From contig NZ_MTQF01000008.1 of NCBI RefSeq assembly GCF_001975985.1, positions 62,001-126,000 on the forward strand: a DNA stretch of 64,000 bases, given 5' to 3'. Position 1 is the stretch's first letter. The number at the start of each line of letters is the position of its first letter. Shown here in pieces: positions 58,877 to 64,000 of this stretch. The notes beneath the pieces were generated by a model. That model was not told where the DNA came from, did no database searches, and was given only the letters and a program-made list of their open reading frames with translations. The position numbers were made by a program, and so were the translations under genes. This DNA is from [Flexibacter] sp. ATCC 35103 (GTDB lineage Bacteria > Bacteroidota > Bacteroidia > Flavobacteriales > Flavobacteriaceae).

Positions 58877-59071
58877 AAGTCAATAAAACACGATTAGATT
58901 AAAGTTGCGTTATTATAAAAGCTGTACTTGGACAGTTTACAAAATTGAGAATTTTAAACCTTAACAATTTACATAATTACGCGCAATTATTCTAAAATTT
59001 CACTAACAAATAATTATTTTCTTACTTTTAATTTTGCCTAAAAAAAGCTAATGATAAAAAATAAATGAATT

Positions 59072-60031
59072 TTAAAACCTGATATGTGACCATTTTTGTT
59101 CAATAACTTTGATCTTTTCCTTAAGTTTAATTAAGAATTTTTGATGTTGTTCTGACTCAGGATTAAAGCTGCGATGACGAAGGCTTTTTTGTATTTCAGA
59201 GATTTCCTGCATAGTCGAGATACTATTTTCTGCAATATAATTTTCATTGAATTTATGCCAGATATAATCTATTGCAACTGGATTAGGATGCAGCATATCT
59301 TCGGTATAAAAGCGATAATCACGAAGTTCATCCATCATGATTTCGTATGAAGGAAAATAGTTAAAAGTTATATTTTGTGGATTATGGGATTTTAAAACCT
59401 GATGAAGCGCGGCAAATAAATGAGATTTACTTAATTGATTTTCTGTAAAACCATCTTTTATGTGGCGAACAGGCGAAACGGTAAAAATGAAATTTATTTC
59501 AGGGTTTAAAACCTGAATTAAATCAATGGTATTTTGGATACTTTTTTGAATTACGTCAACAGTTAATAATTCTTTCGAAAATTGCTTTTGAGGTACTTTA
59601 TGGCAATTGGCAACAATTTCATCGCTTTCTATATTTCTGTAAATCCAGGAAGTTCCGTAAGTAATAATGACATGAGTGGCTTCTTTTAATTTTTTATAGC
59701 TTTCTGAAATAGCTTTATTAAGTGTTTCTAGCAATTCCTGTCGATCTGCATTACTTAAATCTGAATGCACTTCATAACTATGCCAGCGTTCGTTATAAAA
59801 GAAAACATCTTTCTCTTCATAAAATTCCTCCTTAATTACACGACTGATTATTTTCTCTATCGAAACGGGATTAAAAATAATTCCAAACGGATTTGTTACA
59901 TTTTGAAACTTGAAATAATCGAATTTCTCTGCCATATTCTCCGCAAAACAAGAACCAATAGAAATTATTTTCGAATTATAATCGATTGGATTATTGGTTT
60001 TAGAAATTGGTATTTGGGTTCTGAATTGCAT
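59072..60031 (-). CDS. GSCFA domain protein
   Basis: A 319-residue protein with a GSCFA domain: SKIISIGSCFAENMAEKFDY (about 25-44), then FGIIFNPVSIEKII, ATHVIITYGTSWIYRN (about 118-133) and INFIFTVSPVRHIKDGF (about 180-196), and YFPSYEIMMDELRDYRFYTEDMLHPNPVAID in two pieces. The pattern G-S-C (block I), T-Y-G-T (block II/III) and D-M-L-H-P-N (block V) is that of SGNH-type esterases, with Cys instead of Ser in block I. Function unknown; relatives occur in cell-surface polysaccharide loci. A terminator for the upstream gene precedes it. Confidence 0.87.
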   Translation of the reverse strand: MQFRTQIPISKTNNPIDYNSKIISIGSCFAENMAEKFDYFKFQNVTNPFGIIFNPVSIEKIISRVIKEEFYEEKDVFFYNERWHSYEVHSDLSNADRQELLETLNKAISESYKKLKEATHVIITYGTSWIYRNIESDEIVANCHKVPQKQFSKELLTVDVIQKSIQNTIDLIQVLNPEINFIFTVSPVRHIKDGFTENQLSKSHLFAALHQVLKSHNPQNITFNYFPSYEIMMDELRDYRFYTEDMLHPNPVAIDYIWHKFNENYIAENSISTMQEISEIQKSLRHRSFNPESEQHQKFLIKLKEKIKVIEQKWSHIRF

Positions 60032-60071
60032 GTTTTTATTTTAAACACGAATTTCACCAATTTTCACCAAT

Positions 60072-60105
60072 AAAAAAACCAAATACAGAAAGTATTTGGT
60101 TTTTT
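60072..60105 (-). terminator. Intrinsic terminator after the lipoprotein gene
   Basis: 14-bp stem AAAAAACCAAATAC/GTATTTGGTTTTTT with a 5-base loop. On the minus strand it ends the lipoprotein gene that stops at 60130. Next to it (60044-60069) is a partial copy of the CACGAATTTCACCAATTTTC repeat. Confidence 0.85.
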
Positions 60106-60129
60106 GATATAATTTCGAATTTCAAATCT

Positions 60130-60936
60130 TTAATAAGTATATTCAATTTCATATTCTACAGATTTCCCATCACCGGCTAATGATGTTTGTTTCGTTGGAA
60201 AATCTTTATCATTATAAATGTAATTTGTTAAATAAACAGATGGATTAGGCAAACCACTATCTACTCTTTTAATTTTCAATATGTTGTTACGAGAAATTTC
60301 TGTTTCTTTTAATAATAAATCTAAGCCTAGAATATTTTTTAGAGGATTATTTTTAATATCATATTCATAAGTTCTTGTCGATGTAGAAACTCCTCTAACA
60401 TTTTTGTCTTCAATAAGATTACCGTCTTTATAAGTAAAAGTTCCTTCGCTAATTTTTGTTTCAATTTGGGTATCTATATCAACAGTGTAATCTATATATG
60501 AAATTAAACTATTTGAAACATGAGTATAAACTGTTTTGCCTATGTATTCTCCGTTAGGATATTTAGTTGTGAAATATTCTCTTGTAATTCTTGTTTTTAA
60601 TTTTCCACTTTCATAAGTATATAAAACTTCCACATCTTTAATCTCTTTTCCATTGGAATCTATATCAAATTGTTCTTGCTTTGTAATAAGATTTCCTTCA
60701 TAAATAAATGTTGTTTTTGAATCCTTTTTAACACTACTTATAATTTTATTTCCATCATAATTTAATGTGCTAGTACTATTCGTCCCTAAGTTTACATTTG
60801 GATAGACATAAGAAATTGTTTTAGGTAAAATTGAGTTATTTTCTGAAGAAGAAGTATCTTCAGATGAATTATTGTCATTATTTGAACATGATGTAAGCGC
60901 CAACAAAGCGCTGAAAACGAATATAATATTTTTCAT
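60130..60936 (-). CDS. Hypothetical lipoprotein with YD-like repeats
   Basis: A 268-residue lipoprotein. The start at 60936 (MKNIIFVFSALLALTSC, Cys 17) gives a clean lipobox; a longer start at 60963 adds nine residues. After a Ser/Asn-rich spacer (NNDNNSSEDTSSSEN) there are beta repeats of the kind KTTFIYEGNLITKQEQFD, VLYTYESGKLKTRITREY, TFTYKDGNLIEDKN, RTYEYDIKNNPLKNIL, which resemble the YD/Rhs-like repeats found in DUF4595-type lipoproteins of Bacteroidota. Role unknown. TATATTTG on the minus strand (60976-60969) is a good -7 promoter box. Confidence 0.72.
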   Translation of the reverse strand: MKNIIFVFSALLALTSCSNNDNNSSEDTSSSENNSILPKTISYVYPNVNLGTNSTSTLNYDGNKIISSVKKDSKTTFIYEGNLITKQEQFDIDSNGKEIKDVEVLYTYESGKLKTRITREYFTTKYPNGEYIGKTVYTHVSNSLISYIDYTVDIDTQIETKISEGTFTYKDGNLIEDKNVRGVSTSTRTYEYDIKNNPLKNILGLDLLLKETEISRNNILKIKRVDSGLPNPSVYLTNYIYNDKDFPTKQTSLAGDGKSVEYEIEYTY

Positions 60937-60968
60937 TTTTTTTAACAGGTTATTTAGTATCAATCCTG

Positions 60969-60976
60969 CAAATATA
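60969..60976 (-). promoter_or_regulatory. Predicted -7 element of the lipoprotein gene
   Basis: TATATTTG on the minus strand, an exact TAnnTTTG, 33 bases before the start codon. No clear upstream TTG at the usual distance. Confidence 0.5.
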
Positions 60977-61050
60977 AATTAAAAACTAAAATCATCTAAA
61001 ATTTAGTTTTTTAATAACAAAAAGCAGATTCATAAACTCAAACTATTCAC

Positions 61051-61058
61051 TACTTTTG
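61051..61058 (+). promoter_or_regulatory. Predicted -7 element of the ABC exporter gene
   Basis: TACTTTTG, an exact TAnnTTTG, 26 bases before the ATG. No clear TTG upstream. Confidence 0.5.
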
Positions 61059-61084
61059 CATCTTCCATAAATTTAACTCCTTAT

Positions 61085-62830
61085 ATGAAATTATTATATT
61101 CTTATATAATCAAGCATAAAATGCTCCTGCTTTTTGCTTTGATTATGGCCTCTATAAACATTTGTTTCAGCTTATCAGACTCTATTATTACCGGTAAATT
61201 AATGCAGGATTGCGGCGTTGGTTTGCACAAATACGCAGGAAACGAAATTGGATTCATAAAATCTTTGTCCTTCTGGCTTGGTCTTTCTCTTGGTGCTGCA
61301 ATGGTTTCCAGAATTACCAAAAATTTTCAGGATTATTTTACCAATGTAGTGATTCAGAGAACCGGAGCACAAATGTATACGGACGGAATCAAAAAATCAC
61401 TTGATTTGCCATATGCCGAATTCGAAGATCAACGAAGCGGTGAAACTTTAAGCAAACTGACTAAAGTTCGATCTGATTCTGAAAAATTAATTACACTTTC
61501 GATCTCTTTGATTTTTCAAACCATTATCGGATTCATATTTGTAATTGTATATGTTGCCCGAATCGATTACCGTATTTCGCTTATCTTTTTGGTTACCGCT
61601 CCTATTATTGCTTTAATCAGTTCTTATTTAGGTAAAAAAATAAAGATTGTTTCCCGAAAAATTGTAAATCAAACCAATGCTTTGGCAGGATCTACAACCG
61701 AAAGTTTAAGAAATATTGAACTTGTAAAAAGTCTTGGATTAACCTATCAGGAAGAAAAACGTTTGAACTTAAACACGTTTAAAATCCTGCAACTTGAATT
61801 GGAGAAAATCCGTTTTATCAGAAGTTTGAGTTTTATTCAGGGAACAACAGTTCATTTTTTAAGAACTTGCGTAGTTTTTACTTTGTACTACTTCTTGTTT
61901 GGACAAAAGATTATAGTTGGTGATTTATTAACGATGGTATTTTTTACCTTCTTTATTTTTGGGCCTCTGCAAGAATTAGGAAATTTTATCATTGCATTGA
62001 ATGAAACCAAAGTTTCGATGGAAAACTTTAAAACTTTATTAAGTGCTCCAAAAGAGTTTCGTCCTAAAAATCCAAAGCATGTTGGAGCGATTCAATCTTT
62101 GCTTTTTTCGAATGTGAGTTTTCAACATAAAACTGCGAAGTTTAAAGCAGTCGAAAATATTAATTTTGAAATAAAACAAGGGCAAACTGTTGCTTTCGTT
62201 GGCCCGTCAGGTTCCGGAAAAACAACATTGGTTAAATTATTGGTAGGTTTATATACACCCGCAGAAGGTCAGGTATTATATAACGATATTGATTCTACAG
62301 ATATTGATTTACTTGACTTAAGAAAGCAATTAGGATTCGTTACGCAAGATGCTCAGTTATTCTCCGGAACAATTCGTGAAAATTTATTATTCGTAAAACC
62401 AAATGCTACCGATGAAGATTTATACGATGCATTGAAAAGAGCAAGTTGTGATAAATTATTAAAGCGTGCCGAAGATGGTTTAAATACCACGATTGGTGAA
62501 GGCGGAATTAAAGTTTCAGGTGGTGAAAAACAACGTTTATCTATTGCTCGCGCCATTTTAAGAAATCCGAATTTATTGATTTTTGATGAAGCAACTTCAG
62601 CATTAGATTCTATTACTGAAGAAGAAATCAATACTACAATCAGAAATATATCTGATAAAAACAGAATTACCGTTTTAATCGCACATAGATTGTCAACTGT
62701 AATGCATGCCGATAGAATATTTGTTCTTGAACAAGGTAAAATCATCGAATCTGGTAAACATGACGATTTAATTGTCGAGAAAGGTTTGTATTACGCTATG
62801 TGGCGTCAGCAAATTGGGGAAAGAAAGTGA
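61085..62830 (+). CDS. ABC transporter, fused membrane and ATPase domains (exporter type)
   Basis: A 581-residue half-transporter of the MsbA/multidrug exporter (type IV) fold. Six membrane helices cover about 10-310; the ATPase domain follows from about 335 with Walker A GPSGSGKTTLVKLL (about 374-387), the Q loop in LGFVTQDAQLFSGTIRENL, the signature VSGGEKQRLSIARAIL, Walker B LLIFDEATSALD and the switch His in IAHRLSTV. It should act as a homodimer. Substrate is open: lipid, drug or peptide; there is no peptidase domain. It stands alone; behind it are repeats that can fold as terminators. Confidence 0.93.
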   Translation: MKLLYSYIIKHKMLLLFALIMASINICFSLSDSIITGKLMQDCGVGLHKYAGNEIGFIKSLSFWLGLSLGAAMVSRITKNFQDYFTNVVIQRTGAQMYTDGIKKSLDLPYAEFEDQRSGETLSKLTKVRSDSEKLITLSISLIFQTIIGFIFVIVYVARIDYRISLIFLVTAPIIALISSYLGKKIKIVSRKIVNQTNALAGSTTESLRNIELVKSLGLTYQEEKRLNLNTFKILQLELEKIRFIRSLSFIQGTTVHFLRTCVVFTLYYFLFGQKIIVGDLLTMVFFTFFIFGPLQELGNFIIALNETKVSMENFKTLLSAPKEFRPKNPKHVGAIQSLLFSNVSFQHKTAKFKAVENINFEIKQGQTVAFVGPSGSGKTTLVKLLVGLYTPAEGQVLYNDIDSTDIDLLDLRKQLGFVTQDAQLFSGTIRENLLFVKPNATDEDLYDALKRASCDKLLKRAEDGLNTTIGEGGIKVSGGEKQRLSIARAILRNPNLLIFDEATSALDSITEEEINTTIRNISDKNRITVLIAHRLSTVMHADRIFVLEQGKIIESGKHDDLIVEKGLYYAMWRQQIGERK

Positions 62831-62840
62831 TTTTTTTTTA

Positions 62841-63067
62841 ATCGCGCAAAGACGCAGAGTCGCAAAGTTTTTTTATGCTTTGCGACTTGTAAAATAAGCT
62901 TTTATCTCAATTTAAATAAAGTAAAAAATAATCTCGCAAAGACGCAGAGTCGCAAAGTATTTGATGCTTTGCGACTTTGCTTTTTTTATCAATAAGTTTT
63001 TATCTCAACTTAATAAAAAGAAAAAAAAATCGCGCAAAGACGCAAAGTCGCAAAGTATTTGATTCTG
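62841..63067. repeat. Tandem hairpin repeats of the CGCAAAGACGC type (units A, B, C)
   Basis: Three direct repeats start at 62841, 62931 and 63029 (period about 90-98). Each has CGCAAAGACGCAGAGTCGCA followed by an inverted repeat AGTCGCAAAG/CTTTGCGACT; C has lost the second arm. A and B also share the spacer motif ATAAGnTTTTATCTCAAyTT. The inverted repeats with T tracts may terminate the ABC transporter transcript. A related unit lies inverted at 63534-63583, across the GxxExxY gene. Confidence 0.8.
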
Positions 63068-63103
63068 TGCCTTTTTTATAATGTTTTTTAATATTGAGCC
63101 AAC

Positions 63104-63481
63104 TTAAAGATTATTAACAATTCTTGTAATACCAAATTTAATCAAAGGCACATTAAAATTTATCAGCAAGCCTAATTTCATTTTTGTAATTTTTAAGTAT
63201 GTCATAACTTGCTTTGCATGAACTTCTGTTATTTTTTCAATTGATTTAATTTCTAAAATCAATTTATTCTCAATTATTAAATCAGTTCGGAAACCAATAT
63301 CTAGTTTAATTTCATCCCAAACAACTGGAAGTGTTTTTTGTCTTTCTACAAATAATCCCTTTTTAGTTAATTCGTAATATAAAATTGCTTCATAAACCGA
63401 CTCTAATAAACCAGGTCCAAGTTTCACATGCATTTTGTAACAGATATCAACTACGATAGCTGAAATTTCATTTTCATTCAT
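63104..63481 (-). CDS. GxxExxY protein (PD-(D/E)XK nuclease-like)
   Basis: A 125-residue protein of the GxxExxY family: VKLGPGLLESVYEAILYYEL (about 20-39) holds the G-LLESVY motif; then GFRTDLIIENKLILEIKSIE (about 63-82) with the D-x(n)-E-x-K order, the mark of the PD-(D/E)XK nuclease fold (D67, E78, K80 by count). The end ILKIT... GLLINFNVPLIKFGITRIVN is typical. The family has no proven function. The gene is flanked by hairpin repeats of one type, tandem on one side and inverted on the other. It faces the ABC transporter gene, convergent. Confidence 0.9.
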   Translation of the reverse strand: MNENEISAIVVDICYKMHVKLGPGLLESVYEAILYYELTKKGLFVERQKTLPVVWDEIKLDIGFRTDLIIENKLILEIKSIEKITEVHAKQVMTYLKITKMKLGLLINFNVPLIKFGITRIVNNL

Positions 63482-63523
63482 ATCTATTAAATTAAGTATA
63501 AACTTACAAAATTTAATTTCGAT

Positions 63524-63583
63524 AAAATAAAAAAAGTCGCAAAGCTTTTAAAAACTTTGCGACTCTGCGTCTTTGCGCGAAAT
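63524..63583 (-). terminator. Inverted copy (unit D) of the hairpin repeat, likely alaS terminator
   Basis: AGTCGCAAAG (63535-63544) pairs with CTTTGCGACT (63555-63564); on the minus strand a T tract follows, giving a strong intrinsic terminator for alaS. The whole unit 63534-63583, read on the minus strand, nearly equals unit A at 62841 over about 48 bases. Confidence 0.8.
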
Positions 63584-63616
63584 ATAAAAGAACGTTTTGT
63601 AAAAATTCTTAATCCG

Positions 63617-64000
63617 TTATTTTACAAAATCAATTGCGTGTGCCAAAGCCTCAGCGATTCCAGCAACATTTTTACCTTTTCCGGATGCGAAGAAAGGTTG
63701 TCCTCCCCCGTTTCCTTCAATATATTTTCCTAATTCTTTAATAACTGCATTTGCATTTAAGCTTTTAGCGGCTACTAATTCTTTAGCGATATAACAGTGA
63801 ATATTTGGCAAACCATCTTCTACTGAAGCCAAAAACACAAACGAATCTGGTTTTGAACTTCCTAAAGCAGAAGCCAGCTCTTTTGTTGATGCCATGCTTA
63901 AATCTACTTGTTTTGCAAGGAAATTTACGCCGTTTACTTCCTGAAAACCTTTCTCTAAATCCAATTTTAAAGCATTTACTTTTTCTTTTAGTAATTGCTC
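63617..64000 (-). CDS. alaS: Alanyl-tRNA synthetase, C-terminal end (cut by window edge)
   Basis: The last 127 codons of AlaRS are present; the 5' part is beyond base 64000. The frame is open through the window edge (EQLLKEKVNALK before LDLEKGF), so an apparent TTG start at about 63964 is not the true start. The part is the DHHA1/C-Ala domain, seen from VEDGLPNIHCYIAKELV and the glycine-rich GNGGGQPFFASGKGKN near the end, which is the hallmark of AlaRS and DHHA1 proteins and binds the tRNA elbow. It ends in AIDFVK, followed by the unit D terminator. Confidence 0.93.
   Translation of the reverse strand, partial: EQLLKEKVNALKLDLEKGFQEVNGVNFLAKQVDLSMASTKELASALGSSKPDSFVFLASVEDGLPNIHCYIAKELVAAKSLNANAVIKELGKYIEGNGGGQPFFASGKGKNVAGIAEALAHAIDFVK

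Noticed and set aside
62841..63067. Tandem repeats as a CRISPR array
   Set aside because: Only three units, spacers of A and B resemble each other, each unit is a hairpin, and no cas gene is near.
63617..63964. Stand-alone small DHHA1 protein starting with TTG at 63964
   Set aside because: The frame stays open to the window edge and matches the end of alanyl-tRNA synthetase.

Overview
The window looks like chromosomal DNA from a member of the Bacteroidota, most likely a Flavobacterium. It is AT-rich. Signals seen directly include promoters of the TTG / TAnnTTTG type (instead of TTGACA/TATAAT), an almost general lack of Shine-Dalgarno sequences, a SusC/SusD pair, a T9SS C-terminal sorting domain, a TamB/lipidated TamL pair and an rpsU gene with an exceptionally strong Shine-Dalgarno sequence. 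No phage, transposase or CRISPR array was found. The window cuts rpoB at its left edge and alaS at its right edge.

Region 1 (1-7300) is the translation/transcription core, read on the minus strand: rpsU; xerC-hpf; tRNA-Thr(TGT), tRNA-Tyr(GTA), tRNA-Thr(GGT), tuf, tRNA-Trp(CCA), secE, nusG, rplK, rplA, rplJ, rplL, rpoB. This is the classic thrU-tyrU-glyT-thrT-tufB-secE-nusG-rplKAJL-rpoB order, but without glyT and with a Trp tRNA inserted before secE. Region 2 (7300-17200) holds an acyl-CoA dehydrogenase with a helix-hairpin-helix protein, an APC amino-acid permease, PspC, DUF2851, a DEDDh exonuclease, a cystathionine beta-synthase type enzyme and a putative porin. Region 3 (17300-28750) has an orphan susCD pair, rnhB, a flavodoxin-fold oxidoreductase next to an AraC regulator, lipB, lysS and a RelE/ParE-type toxin-antitoxin pair.

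Region 4 (28750-39540) contains a D-lactate dehydrogenase-like enzyme, two tandem Spy/CpxP-like genes with near-identical ECF-type promoters and terminators, a large metzincin-like protease, hemL, a LysM glucosaminidase, a D-cysteine desulfhydrase/ACC deaminase homologue, a very small HExxH protein and DUF5522. Region 5 (39540-50600) is mainly catabolic and biosynthetic: hutU, a DUF4136 lipoprotein, ilvA preceded by an isoleucine-rich leader peptide and attenuator, a secreted GH30 enzyme, a group III truncated globin, a DKNYY protein and a long phenylalanine hydroxylase. Region 6 (50600-64000) has DUF4230, tamL-tamB, GSCFA, a lipoprotein, an ABC exporter, a GxxExxY protein flanked by inverted repeat units, and the end of alaS.

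The best candidates for a second look are: (i) the ilvA leader peptide/attenuator; (ii) the duplicated promoter-gene-terminator units of the Spy-like proteins, with a sigma-E-like promoter; (iii) the GxxExxY gene bracketed by inverted copies of a hairpin repeat whose other copies are tandem; (iv) the rpsU Shine-Dalgarno, which fits the bS21-controlled translation known in Flavobacterium; (v) the tiny HExxH protein; and (vi) several families of dispersed palindromic repeats in the intergenic regions.
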